NCBI GenBank assembly: GCA_963726435.1
Contig: CAVSCJ010000001.1
Coordinates: 248,001 to 312,000 of the forward strand
Source: PALSA-660 sp963726435
Lineage (GTDB): Bacteria > Actinomycetota > Coriobacteriia > Anaerosomatales > PALSA-660
DNA length: 64,000 nucleotides
Direction of reading: 5' to 3'
Shown: in pieces, positions 45,670 to 54,700 of the stretch
How the letters are laid out: every line of letters starts with the position of its first letter
Numbering within the stretch: position 1 is the stretch's first letter
Position numbers and translations under genes: made by a program
Notes under the pieces: model-generated
Databases searched by the model: none
Told to the model about the DNA's origin: nothing
Seen by the model: only the letters and a program-made list of their open reading frames with translations

Positions 45670-46764
45670 ATGTCCGACGTTCAGGCCGCCTGGCGCGACC
45701 CGGAACTCGCCCGCCACATAGTCGGACTGATAGAACACGCCGCCGATCGCCCGATGAAGCTCATGGAGGTCTGCGGGACCCACACCGTGGCCATCGCGCG
45801 TTTCGGGCTGCGCGAGTTGATGCCCGACAACATCAAGTTGCTGTCGGGCCCGGGGTGCCCCGTCTGCGTCACGGCGAACCGCGACATCGACCTGGCGATC
45901 GAGCTGGTCCGCGTCCCGGGTGTCACGGTCGCGACGTTCGGCGACATGATGAAGGTGCCGGGCTCCTACTCCTCGCTCGCCCGCGAGAAGTCGGAGGGCC
46001 GCGACGTCCGCGTCGTGTATTCGCCGCTCGATGCGGTGGGGATGGCGAAGTCCGAGCCCGAGACGCAAGTCGTCTTCCTGGGAGTCGGATTCGAGACCAC
46101 AGTCCCGGTCATCGCGGCCACCATCAAACAGGCGGCCGCTACGGGTGTCGAGAACTTCTCCGTGCTGTGCGTGCACAAGACCGTGCCGGGCGCTCTGGAA
46201 GCCCTCGTCAACGACCCCGACGTTCACATCGACGGGTTCATCCTGCCCGGCCACGTCTCCACGATCATCGGGGCGGCGCCATATCGCTTCATAGCCGAGC
46301 ACTACAACGTTCCGGGCGTCGTCACGGGCTTCGAGCCGGTCGACATACTCCAAGGCGTATGGATGCTGGCCAAGCAGTTGAAAGAGGGCCGCGCCGAGAT
46401 CGAGATCGCCTACAGGCGCGGGGTGGACGCCGACGGCAATCCGACGGCCAGGGCGCTGATCGACGAGGTCTTCGAGCCGATCGATGCGGAGTGGCGCGGA
46501 ATCGGCGTCATCCCAGGTACGGGCCTGGCCATCCGCGGCGCCTTCGCGAAGTGGGACGCTTCCCTGAAGTTCGGCGTCACACCTCCGGAGCCCCGCGCGA
46601 TCCCTGGCTGTCAGTGCGGCGAGGTGCTCCGCGGAGCGATCCTTCCCTTCGAGTGCCGGCTCTTCGCGCGCGGATGCACGCCGGAGCACCCGGTCGGGCC
46701 TTGCATGGTCTCCTCGGAGGGCTCTTGCGCCGCGTACTACCGCTACACCGACTACGGCCGGTAG
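45670..46764 (+). CDS. hypD: hydrogenase maturation factor HypD
   Basis: A 364-residue iron-sulfur scaffold for the Fe(CN)2CO unit. Conserved stretches: MEVCGTHTVAIARFGLRELMP, LLSGPGCPVCVT, GFETTVP, GFILPGHVSTIIG and VTGFEPVDIL. Cysteine clusters PGCQCGEV and the C-terminal CRLFARGCTPEHPVGPCMVSSEG-type ligand region are present. It begins 1 nt after hypC, indicating tight coupling. Confidence 0.96.
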   Translation: MSDVQAAWRDPELARHIVGLIEHAADRPMKLMEVCGTHTVAIARFGLRELMPDNIKLLSGPGCPVCVTANRDIDLAIELVRVPGVTVATFGDMMKVPGSYSSLAREKSEGRDVRVVYSPLDAVGMAKSEPETQVVFLGVGFETTVPVIAATIKQAAATGVENFSVLCVHKTVPGALEALVNDPDVHIDGFILPGHVSTIIGAAPYRFIAEHYNVPGVVTGFEPVDILQGVWMLAKQLKEGRAEIEIAYRRGVDADGNPTARALIDEVFEPIDAEWRGIGVIPGTGLAIRGAFAKWDASLKFGVTPPEPRAIPGCQCGEVLRGAILPFECRLFARGCTPEHPVGPCMVSSEGSCAAYYRYTDYGR

Positions 46765-46807
46765 ACCTTGGCCTCTATCCGCCCGTCCCGAACCAGGAAG
46801 GCCGCCC

Positions 46808-47818
46808 ATGCGCTCTGACCGCATCCTGCTCGCCCACGGAAGCGGCGGCACGATGATGCGCGAGCTCATCGAGGACGTCTTCGTCGCGCGCTTCAACGAC
46901 GAGGCGCTCCTGCGCCTGGATGACGCGGCGTCGCTCGACCTCCCGCCCGGGCGCATCGCTCTGACCACCGACACCTATGTGGTGACCCCGCTCTTCTTCC
47001 CCGGCGGCGACATCGGGCGCCTCGCTGTCGCCGGCACCGTCAACGACGTGGCCACCGCCGGCGCGCGCCCGCTCTTCCTCACAGTGGGCTTCGTGCTCGA
47101 GGAAGGCCTCGCCGTCGAGGATCTCGAGCGGGTCCTGGACTCGATGGTGGCAGTGGCCGAGGAGGCCGGCGTCCGCATAGTCACGGGAGACACGAAGGTC
47201 GTCGAGCACGGCCACGGCGACGGGATCTACATCAACACGGCCGGCGTCGGCGTGGTGCGCGACGGACTGGACCTCTCCAGCTCGCGCTGCCGCCCGGGCG
47301 ACGCGGTCCTTCTCTCCGGCACTCTTGGCGACCACGGCATCGCAGTGATGTCCGTGCGTGAGGGGCTGAGCTTCGGGACCGACATCCTCTCCGACGCGGC
47401 TCCACTGAACCATCTGGTCGGTGCCGTGATCGACGCCGCCCCGGATGCGCGCTGCTTCCGGGATCCCACGCGAGGGGGTCTGGCCAGCTGTCTCAACGAG
47501 CTGGCGTCGGCCTCCGGCGTCTCGATCACCGTGGACGAGGCGTCGATCCCAGTCCGGGAGCAGGTGCGGGGCGCCTGCGAGATGCTCGGCTACGACGTCT
47601 ACCAGGTCGCCAATGAGGGCAAGATGGTCGCCGTCGTGCCGCCTGAGCAAGCAGAGGTCGCACTGGCCGCGATGCGCGCGTCTCGCTACGGCGAGGATGC
47701 CGCGATCATCGGAAGCGTCGCCAAGGGACCCGCGGGACGTGTCTACGTCCAGACGTCGTTCGGAGCGCGCCGGATAATGGACATGCTCGTCGGCGAGCAG
47801 CTGCCGCGGATCTGCTGA
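46808..47818 (+). CDS. hypE: hydrogenase maturation factor HypE
   Basis: A 336-residue PurM-like protein that dehydrates the carbamoyl group to cyanide on its C-terminal cysteine. LAHGSGGTMMRELIEDVF at the start, GTVNDVATAGARPLFL and GLASCLNELA in the ATP domain, and the required PRIC end (final Cys) are all there. AGGAAGG lies 8-9 nt before ATG 46808. hypF, hypC, hypD and hypE are all present; hypA and hypB are not in this window. Confidence 0.96.
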   Translation: MRSDRILLAHGSGGTMMRELIEDVFVARFNDEALLRLDDAASLDLPPGRIALTTDTYVVTPLFFPGGDIGRLAVAGTVNDVATAGARPLFLTVGFVLEEGLAVEDLERVLDSMVAVAEEAGVRIVTGDTKVVEHGHGDGIYINTAGVGVVRDGLDLSSSRCRPGDAVLLSGTLGDHGIAVMSVREGLSFGTDILSDAAPLNHLVGAVIDAAPDARCFRDPTRGGLASCLNELASASGVSITVDEASIPVREQVRGACEMLGYDVYQVANEGKMVAVVPPEQAEVALAAMRASRYGEDAAIIGSVAKGPAGRVYVQTSFGARRIMDMLVGEQLPRIC

Positions 47819-47819
47819 C

Positions 47820-48801
47820 GTGGCGGTACAGGGGCGTCGTCACTCGCTCGTGGGGCTGCTGCTGATCGGATGCGCGGGAGTCATCTGGGGCACGATCCCG
47901 CTGGTGCTGCGCGCAGCCGACGGAGCCTCGCTCATCAAGGTCTTCTACCGGGTCCTCTTCGCCGGCGTCGTGATACTCGCATGGATGGCGCTGCGCGGCG
48001 GGCTCAGAGAGGTGCGGGAGCTGCCGAGCCGCAAGCTCAGGCAGTTGATCGGCCAGGGCGCGATCCTGACGGTGAACTGGGTGCTCTTCCTCACGGCGCT
48101 CGACCTCACCAAAGTGGCGACCGCCGAGTTGCTGGGATACATGGGCCCGGTCTTCGTTGCGGCGCTCGCACCGTTCGTGACCGGCGAGAGGTTCGACCGC
48201 CGGATCGTGTTGCCGATGCTGCTCGCGCTCGGCGGGATCGTGGTGATCCTCGCCCCTCAGGGTCTCACGGTGGCAGGCGGCAGGGAGCTGCTCGGAGCGG
48301 TGCTCGCCTTCGCTTCGGCCCTGACGTACGCCATGCTGCTGCTCCGCTCCAAGCGGATCCTGCTCGGAGTGTCCGGCCCCGCTCTCATGCTGGTGGAGTA
48401 CACCACCGCGAGCGTCCTGCTGCTGCCCTTCGTCGTGTGGCTCTACATGACCGGGCAGGGACCGACGACGACCGTCTCCTACGCCGCTCTCGCGACGCTC
48501 GGAGTGGTGCAGACGGCGTTCGCCGGGATGCTGTTCCTCAACGGGGCTGAGGCGAGTTCGCACCGACCATGCCGCGATCCTGACCTATGCGGAGCCCGCC
48601 TCCGCCGTGCTGTTCGCCGCGGCCTTCCTGCCCGGGGAGCCGCTGACGGCGGCCACGGTGGCGGGCGGCGTGATGGTGGTCGCGGGCGGGGCGCTGGTCG
48701 CGCGACTGGACGCACGCGACGTGGGACACGGCCCCGAAGCGGCGGATGCGGGAAGCACGGAGGACGCGGTCGGAGGCGGAGACGCGAGCGGATCCGCCTG
48801 A
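47820..48801 (+). CDS. EamA/DMT-family permease (frameshifted near end)
   Basis: Two EamA repeats with about ten helices: GLLLIGCAGVIWGTIPLVLRAA, GQGAILTVNWVLFLTALDLT, YMGPVFVAALAPF, ALTYAMLLLRSKRI. After GMLFLNG there is an extra G in a run of four Gs at 48543-48546; removing it continues LRRVRTDHAAILTYAEPASAVLFAA, the normal second half, to a stop at 48801. Substrate unknown; related proteins export metabolites or amino acids. GTG start 1 nt after hypE, so it belongs to the hyp transcript, possibly by chance. Confidence 0.82.
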
Positions 48802-48841
48802 CCCTCCCCGCGCGGCGCGAGACCCGGAAGTCGCGCTCGGG

Positions 48842-48847
48842 TACCAT
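48842..48847 (+). promoter_or_regulatory. -10-like TACCAT upstream of pgi
   Basis: GGGTACCATGTC upstream of pgi is identical to a 12-mer in the dnaK regulatory region (minus strand, 29974-29985). TACCAT would act as the -10 with a leader of about 25 nt; no good -35 is seen. Confidence 0.3.
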
Positions 48848-48879
48848 GTCCTGTGACCTGGGAAGGAGGTCGGTCAGCC

Positions 48880-50490
48880 GTGCTTGCGCGGGCCCGACTC
48901 ACAGAGATGCGCGCGGTGGAGAGACTCGCGGCGCGGGACGCTGACCTGTTCCTCGACCCTGCTGTCGCCGCCGACCGCCTGGGCTGGGTGGGCACCCCCC
49001 GGGCCGCGGTCGACGAGGCGTCCGAGCTCCTCGCGTTCGCCAGCAAGGCCGCCGCTGCCGGCGCGGCCGACGTCGTCGTGCTCGGCATGGGCGGCAGCTC
49101 GCTCGCCTGCCTCGTGCTGTCGAGAGTCTTGGAGCACGCCCACGGGCGGCCGGCCCTCCACGTTCTGGACACCACATCCCCGAGGCAGGTCTCTGCTCTC
49201 CTGTCGTCCCTGGACCCTGAGACCACTCTCGTCGTCGTCTCGAGCAAGTCCGGCACGACGGTCGAGCCCATGGCACTGGCCGCGATCTTCGGCGAATGGA
49301 TGGGATCGAAGCTCGGGGACGGCGCGGGTGCGCACTTCTACGCGATAACCGATCCCGGCTCCCCTCTCGAAGAGCACGCGCGAGCCAACGGATATGCCAG
49401 GGTGTTCCTCGCGCCCTCCGACGTCGGCGGGCGCTATTCGGCCCTGACGCCCTTCGCGACTGTCCCCGCGGCCCTCGTGGGCATAGACGTCGCGCGCCTG
49501 GCGGAATCCGCGCTTCACACCGAGTCAGAGTGCTCCGTCGACGACCCCGACAACCCGGGCGCCGCACTCGCCGCCTGGCTCGCCGACGCCTACGCCGAGA
49601 AGAGGGACAAGCTGACCCTCGTCGTCTCCGAGCCTCTCGCCGCGTTCGGGCTCTGGGTCGAGCAGCTCGTCGCTGAGTCGACGGGCAAGCAAGGAGCGGG
49701 GCTTCTGCCGGTCCTGGAGGACTCCCCGGGCGACCCGGCAGCGCACGGGAGGGACAGGCTGACCTACGTGCTGCGCACACCCGACGATCTCGCGTTGGCC
49801 GGCCTGGCCGCTCGACTCCCGGCAGGCGAGCGTGTCTTCGAGTCCGTCGTGCACGACGAGCGCGCCTTGGGCGGAGAGTTCGTGAGGTGGGAGTGGGCCG
49901 TCGCCCTGTTCTGCGCGCTGAGCGGGATCGAGCCCTTCGACCAACCCAACGTGGCGGAGGCCAAGGCGGCCACGGAGGCGATCCTGGAGCGCGGGACTCC
50001 CGACTCCCCCGAGCAGGTCGAGGTCAGGCAGTCCGGTCGCGGCTGCGGGGGCCTCGAGGACTTGGCGCCGTCACTCCGGGAGGTCCTCGACAAGGCTCCG
50101 CCGGGATCGTACTTGGCGGTCCTCGCGTACCTGCCGGACACCCAGGCACTTCTCTCCCCCTTGCAGGATGCCTGCGCCTCGATCGCCGAGTCGCGCCGGA
50201 TGGCTGTCACCCTCGAGCTCGGGCCTCGGTACCTGCATTCGACCGGCCAGTACCACAAGGGCGGACCCTCGAACGGCACGTTCGTGGTGCTGACCGCTGG
50301 GAGCGAGGAGGACGTCCGCATCCCGGGAAGCCCCTACACCCTGGGCGCGCTCAACCGCGCGCAGGCTGCGGGCGACATCGCGACTCTCAGAGCGCACGGG
50401 CGGCCGGTGCTCGAAGTGGCCCTTCCCGACCCCAGGAGCATGTACATCGAGGCGGTCGCTGAAGCGCTCAGGGAATCCACCGCTTCGTAG
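48880..50490 (+). CDS. pgi: glucose-6-phosphate isomerase family protein
   Basis: A 536-residue SIS-domain protein: VVVLGMGGSSLACLVLSRV, VVVSSKSGTTVEPMALAAIFGEWM, RYSALTPFATVPAALVG and LHSTGQYHKGGPSNG are typical of glucose-6-phosphate isomerases, particularly the bacterial branch found also fused to transaldolase. It interconverts glucose 6-phosphate and fructose 6-phosphate and so feeds nucleotide-sugar synthesis. The start is GTG 48880 because AAGGAGGT sits 9 nt before it; the in-frame GTG at 48853 lies upstream of that ribosome site and is rejected. Confidence 0.85.
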   Translation: MLARARLTEMRAVERLAARDADLFLDPAVAADRLGWVGTPRAAVDEASELLAFASKAAAAGAADVVVLGMGGSSLACLVLSRVLEHAHGRPALHVLDTTSPRQVSALLSSLDPETTLVVVSSKSGTTVEPMALAAIFGEWMGSKLGDGAGAHFYAITDPGSPLEEHARANGYARVFLAPSDVGGRYSALTPFATVPAALVGIDVARLAESALHTESECSVDDPDNPGAALAAWLADAYAEKRDKLTLVVSEPLAAFGLWVEQLVAESTGKQGAGLLPVLEDSPGDPAAHGRDRLTYVLRTPDDLALAGLAARLPAGERVFESVVHDERALGGEFVRWEWAVALFCALSGIEPFDQPNVAEAKAATEAILERGTPDSPEQVEVRQSGRGCGGLEDLAPSLREVLDKAPPGSYLAVLAYLPDTQALLSPLQDACASIAESRRMAVTLELGPRYLHSTGQYHKGGPSNGTFVVLTAGSEEDVRIPGSPYTLGALNRAQAAGDIATLRAHGRPVLEVALPDPRSMYIEAVAEALRESTAS

Positions 50491-50542
50491 GGATCCCGGA
50501 GCGGCGGCCAGCATGCGGGCGCGGGCTTCGCCATGCGTCGAG

Positions 50543-51034
50543 CTAGGGCAGCGTGACGATCGCCGCCTCGACCGCGCCGTCAGCGGACACCGTGATGATG
50601 GCGACCGACCTGGGCGCCCCACGTCGAGGGCACGACGGGCTTCCGGGGTTCACCCACAGCACGCCATCGAGCTCCTCGACACCGGGAAGGTGCGTGTGTC
50701 CGCTCACCGCCACGCGCGCGCCGGTCCGCTCGATCGCGCGCGAGCGTACGAGGTCGGGCTGCTGGTGAGCCATCACGACCCGCACGCCTCCCGCTGCGAC
50801 GTCGGCCTGGAGCGGAAGGCGCGCCTCCGAGGCGTCGCGGTTGTTCCCCCGCACTGCGCGGACTGGGGCGATCCTCCCGAGGGCCTCGAGCACGCCCCCG
50901 CCCCCGACGTCGCCGGCGTGCAGGATCAAGCCGGCGCCCTCCAGCGCCTCGCTCGCGTCGTCCGGAAGCTCCCCGTGCGTGTCCGAGATGACGCCGATCC
51001 TGTAGACCGCGCCGCGACCGTCCCCCGACTTCAC
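50543..51034 (-). CDS. YfcE/MJ0936-like metallophosphoesterase
   Basis: A 163-residue calcineurin-like phosphodiesterase with all metal motifs: GVISDTHGELP, LILHAGDVGG, VRGNNRD, VVMAHQQ and VAVSGHTHLPGVEE, followed by VNPGSPSCPR. It hydrolyses phosphodiesters; the natural substrate is not known. GTG 51034 overlaps the stop of the LytTR regulator gene (GTGA), so it is translated with the two-component pair. Confidence 0.88.
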   Translation of the reverse strand: MKSGDGRGAVYRIGVISDTHGELPDDASEALEGAGLILHAGDVGGGGVLEALGRIAPVRAVRGNNRDASEARLPLQADVAAGGVRVVMAHQQPDLVRSRAIERTGARVAVSGHTHLPGVEELDGVLWVNPGSPSCPRRGAPRSVAIITVSADGAVEAAIVTLP

Positions 51035-51747
51035 AGACCGATGGCCTTCTTCAGAGACGGGACGCGGCGGCGCGACACCGGCACCTGAGAGGCGGCGCGG
51101 TCCTTCATCGTGAGCAGTAGGGTGCCTCCGTACATCGGCACCACTTCCTTGACCTGCGCCAGATTGACGACGAAGCGGCGGTGCACGCGGAAGAACCCGC
51201 GCGGCTCCAGCTTCCGCTCCAAGTCCGCGAGCGACATGGTCGACAGGTAGCGCTCCCCGTCCGTGAAGAGATAGCTGTAGTCGTCCTTCGCCATCACGTA
51301 GTAGAGCTCCTCGACGGAGAGAAGCAGCTTCTTGCCCGCCTTCTCCACAGGGACCCGCTCGACGCGCGCAGTGCCCGGCGCCGGCGCCACCGGAGTCAGC
51401 CTCTCGACCGCGCGACGCAGGCGCGCCACTTCCACCGGCTTGACCAGGTAGTCTGCCGCCTCGACCTCGAAAGCCTTCACGGCATGCTCTGAGTACGCGG
51501 TGACGAAGATGATCGCGGGCGGACGTTCGAGCTCGCCGAGGACCTCGGCCAGACGCAGGCCGGAGAAGCCCGGCATCTCAACATCGAGGAACACGACGTC
51601 GTAGGGGATCGCGCGGATCAACTGCAGCGCCTCGGCCGCGTTGCTCGCCTCTCCGATGACTTCGACACCGCCCGCTTCGGCAAGCAGGAACCTCAGCTCG
51701 CTGCGCGCAGGCGCCTCGTCGTCGACGACGAGCGCCTTGACGGTCAC
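51031..51747 (-). CDS. LytTR-family response regulator
   Basis: A 238-residue regulator. The receiver domain has VVDDEAPARSEL, the phosphoacceptor Asp55 in VFLDVEMPGFSG, FVTAY and DYLVKPV. The LytTR DNA-binding domain carries YVMAKDDYSYLFTDGERYLS, LSDLE-type ADLERKLEPRGFFRVHRRFVVNLAQVKEV. It acts with the kinase encoded 4 nt upstream (overlapping genes). Targets are unknown; LytTR systems often control cell-wall or transporter genes. Confidence 0.93.
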   Translation of the reverse strand: MTVKALVVDDEAPARSELRFLLAEAGGVEVIGEASNAAEALQLIRAIPYDVVFLDVEMPGFSGLRLAEVLGELERPPAIIFVTAYSEHAVKAFEVEAADYLVKPVEVARLRRAVERLTPVAPAPGTARVERVPVEKAGKKLLLSVEELYYVMAKDDYSYLFTDGERYLSTMSLADLERKLEPRGFFRVHRRFVVNLAQVKEVVPMYGGTLLLTMKDRAASQVPVSRRRVPSLKKAIGL

Positions 51748-53039
51748 TGGCCCGCTCCCGTCCTGATGGCCGTGCCCAGCGTCAGCGTCACGGTCGTACC
51801 CTGCCCCTCGACGCTCGCGACAGCGATCCCGCTGTCGGGACCGAAGTGGCCTTTGAGCCTATCGTCCACGTTCTTGAGCGCGATGCCAAGCCCGACCCCG
51901 AAGCCCGCATCGAGCACGTGAGGCAGATCGGCGGCGGGAATGCCACGCCCGTCATCGGCCACCGTCAGGCACACGCGGTCGCCATCCTCCCTGTGCGCGG
52001 CCAGCGTGATGCGCAGGGGGCCCGATGGCCGGATACCGTGTTGGACAGCGTTCTCCACGAGGGGCTGGATCACGAAGGCCGGCAGGAGAAGAGTCAACAT
52101 ATCCGGCGGGACGTCCTCGGAGAAGCGGATGCGGTCCTCGCCGAAGCGAGCACGCTCGAACGCCAGGTACCGGCGCAGGTAGTCGAGCTCCTGCGACAGC
52201 GGGATCAGCTCGTCGCTGTTCTCGAGCGTGCGCCTGTAGAAGATGGCGAACTCCCTGAGCAGGTCCCGGGCCCTCGCCGGATCGGTCCGTATCAGGCTCG
52301 CTATCGTGTTGACCGTGTTGAAGAGGAAGTGCGGGTTTATCTGGCTCTGGAGCGCCTTGAGCTCCATGCGGCACGCCAGCTCGGTCTGCCTCTCGAGTTC
52401 CGAGAGTTCCAGCTGGGTGGAGAGTAGCGTTGCCAGCCCTTCGACCATCGCTATCTGGGTCTCGTTCAGCAGGCGGGGGGTGGTGTAGTAGAACTTCAGG
52501 GTGCCGACGGGCACGCCGCGCATCTCGAGCGGAACTACGATCGCTGCCTTGAGAAGGCAGTCCTGCTTGGGACAGCCGATCTCCTCCTTGCTGGCCAATA
52601 CGCGGTGCTCGCCGCTCTCGAGCACCTCGTGGGTCGCGCGCGTGATGATCGGCCCTCCGGGAGTGTGATGGTCCTCCCCGAGGCCCGAGAACCCGAGCAC
52701 CGTGTCGCGATCGGTGATCGCGACCGCTGCCGCGTCGGTCTCGCGGAGGGCCAACCGGCAGACTTCAGGGGCCGTCGTGATGCTCAGCCCGCGTCGCATG
52801 TAGGCGAGCGACTCGTTCGCGATCTGCAGGATCTGCTGCGACTGCACTGCGCGCAGATGATCCGGGCGGGTGATCATCCGCCCGAACACGGCCGCGACGG
52901 CGATCAGCACCAGAACGCCTGCGGCTACCGAGACGAGCAAGGTGGGCGCACCGAGGCTAGGGCCGCTCGCGATCAAGACGCCGAGCGCGAGCGCCGCAGC
53001 CATCAGTGTCCAGTCCACAAGCACCCTGCGATGAGGCAC
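51744..53039 (-). CDS. LytS-like sensor histidine kinase
   Basis: A 431-residue kinase: two N-terminal membrane helices (about 12-50), a GAF-like domain with EEIGCPKQDCLLKAAIVVPL (paired cysteines, typical of the LytS type), then the His_kinase domain with the phospho-His in QSQINPHFLFNTVNTIASL and an ATPase domain with QPLVENAVQHGI and VADDGRGIP. The GAF cysteines could sense a metal or redox state. Overlaps the regulator gene. Confidence 0.93.
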   Translation of the reverse strand: MPHRRVLVDWTLMAAALALGVLIASGPSLGAPTLLVSVAAGVLVLIAVAAVFGRMITRPDHLRAVQSQQILQIANESLAYMRRGLSITTAPEVCRLALRETDAAAVAITDRDTVLGFSGLGEDHHTPGGPIITRATHEVLESGEHRVLASKEEIGCPKQDCLLKAAIVVPLEMRGVPVGTLKFYYTTPRLLNETQIAMVEGLATLLSTQLELSELERQTELACRMELKALQSQINPHFLFNTVNTIASLIRTDPARARDLLREFAIFYRRTLENSDELIPLSQELDYLRRYLAFERARFGEDRIRFSEDVPPDMLTLLLPAFVIQPLVENAVQHGIRPSGPLRITLAAHREDGDRVCLTVADDGRGIPAADLPHVLDAGFGVGLGIALKNVDDRLKGHFGPDSGIAVASVEGQGTTVTLTLGTAIRTGAGQ

Positions 53040-53048
53040 GAGCGCTCC

Positions 53049-53879
53049 CTAGTGAGGCGCCAGCGGCTCCGACGCACATACGACCAGCGCGTCGGGCAGA
53101 AGCCGAAAGCCGAGTCTGCCGTACAGGCGCAGGGACGCCTCGTCTTCCGACCTCGTGCTCAAGGTCACCGCCCTGACCCCCTGCGCAGCCAGCCATGCCA
53201 CCGCCTCGGAGGCGAGCGCCGTGCCAACGCCGCGGCCCCGTGCGGCGGGAAGAACGGCCAGACGCCCGAGACTTCCCTCGCCGACCGAGACGGTCGCCAG
53301 AGTATAGCCGATGACGCCGCCGCTCTCCTCGGCGACGGCGCCCCGGCCCGTGCTCAGAAGATGAGCCAGTTGCGCCGGGTCGTAGCGCCAGAAGTCCGGG
53401 AACGAAGCACGGTCCAGTGCCGCGATGGCGTCGAGATCGCCGGCGGAGGCCTGCCGGAGAACGACGCCGTCCGGCAGCGGCGATGCCACCAAGCCTCCCG
53501 GCCGTTCGCACCTCATCACCGACACCCGATCGACGATGCGCAGGCCGGCGTCCAGGTAGGGGCGGGCCCCGGACTCGGGGACCAGTGGGCCGATCAGGCG
53601 TCCAAAGCCCTGCGCGCGAGCCACGTCGATCAGGTCGCGGACTATCACGGGGACTCGCGTCGGCGCGCACCACAGGCCGAGAACCGCAAGGTCACTCAGC
53701 GGCTCTCGCCAGCGCCCCAGCACGACAGCCTCTCCGTGGTCGGTCACACGCACCCGCCACGGCTCGGCCCGAGCGGTGGCGGTCAGCTCGGCGGCGTCGA
53801 CCACGACGCGGGCCCGAGTCGCCATCGGTGCCACCCACAGCAGATCCGCCGTCGCCGCCGGCCTCGTGACCCAGCTCAT
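53049..53879 (-). CDS. GNAT-family N-acetyltransferase, two-domain
   Basis: A 276-residue protein. The C-terminal GNAT domain has SLGRLAVLPAARGRGVGTALASEAVAWL with the R/Q-x-x-G-x-G/A acetyl-CoA loop and ASLRLYGRLGFR. The N-terminal half looks like a degenerate second GNAT-like domain (VPVIVRDLIDVARAQGFGRLIGP). Substrate unknown. The ATG overlaps the stop of the TauE gene (ATGA). A further upstream start would run inside the TauE gene and is not supported. Confidence 0.8.
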   Translation of the reverse strand: MSWVTRPAATADLLWVAPMATRARVVVDAAELTATARAEPWRVRVTDHGEAVVLGRWREPLSDLAVLGLWCAPTRVPVIVRDLIDVARAQGFGRLIGPLVPESGARPYLDAGLRIVDRVSVMRCERPGGLVASPLPDGVVLRQASAGDLDAIAALDRASFPDFWRYDPAQLAHLLSTGRGAVAEESGGVIGYTLATVSVGEGSLGRLAVLPAARGRGVGTALASEAVAWLAAQGVRAVTLSTRSEDEASLRLYGRLGFRLLPDALVVCASEPLAPH

Positions 53880-54691
53880 CCCCTCAGTCCCAGCAGTTGG
53901 CTGGCTGCCAGCCACACGCCGACCACCCCGAGCATCACGGCGAACGCGAACCGCACGGTGCGGTCTGATGCCCGCTCGGTCAGGCGCGCGCCGATCGCTG
54001 CCCCCGGGACCACCCCGAGCGCCAGCCACGCCGCCAGAGCCCAGTCGATGTTGCCGAGATACCAGTGCGTCAGCGTCCCTGGAATGGCCAGCACCGCGAT
54101 CGCCACCAGGCTCGTGCCGATGGCCCTCTTGACGGGCATCCCGCACCACCGCATGAGCGCAGGAACGATGACGAACCCTCCACCCAGCCCGAGGAAGCCC
54201 GAGTACAGACCGGCCGCGACGCCGATCGCGACGAGCACCCACGCGCGCGGGCGGGTGGGCGCGGGCGGGCTCGCGATGGCGATCCACTCGTCGCTCTCGG
54301 CTTCTCCCGGCACGGCTGCGGAAGCGGCTGTCGCCTTGTGCTTGCGGAGCATGTCTGCCGATGCCCAGAGGATGACCGCTGCGGTGACGAGAAGGACCGC
54401 AGCGCCCCCAACGTAGCGCGTCAGCCAGGCGCCGAGAACCGACCCGGCAGCACCCACTATCGCTATCGTGAGCCCGGCCCTCACGTCCGCCAGCCCGCGG
54501 CGACGATAGGACAACGCGCCAGTGAGCGCTCCCGGGACGATGACAGGGAGCGGCGTCCCGACCGCGATGAGCGCAGGGTAGCCGAGCAGGAGAGTGATCG
54601 CGGGGGTCGTCAGGAGCCCACCGCCGACGCCGAACGAGCCCGCCAGAATGCCTGAGGCGAGACCGACGGCGACGGCGGCGACGGCGGCCAC
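53876..54691 (-). CDS. TauE/SafE-family sulfite/anion exporter
   Basis: A 271-residue membrane protein with two repeats, each starting with a glycine-rich turn (GSFGVGGGLLTTPAITLLLGYP and GFLGLGGGFVIVPALMRWCGMP), and eight or so helices. TauE/SafE proteins export sulfite, sulfoacetate or other sulfur anions; the substrate is not known here. GTG start, 9 nt after the glycosyltransferase stop. Confidence 0.87.
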   Translation of the reverse strand: MAAVAAVAVGLASGILAGSFGVGGGLLTTPAITLLLGYPALIAVGTPLPVIVPGALTGALSYRRRGLADVRAGLTIAIVGAAGSVLGAWLTRYVGGAAVLLVTAAVILWASADMLRKHKATAASAAVPGEAESDEWIAIASPPAPTRPRAWVLVAIGVAAGLYSGFLGLGGGFVIVPALMRWCGMPVKRAIGTSLVAIAVLAIPGTLTHWYLGNIDWALAAWLALGVVPGAAIGARLTERASDRTVRFAFAVMLGVVGVWLAASQLLGLRG

Positions 54692-54700
54692 GGTCTCGAC

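Noticed and set aside
48853..48879. GTG at 48853 as the start of pgi
   Set aside because: It lies upstream of a strong AAGGAGGT ribosome site that clearly serves GTG 48880.
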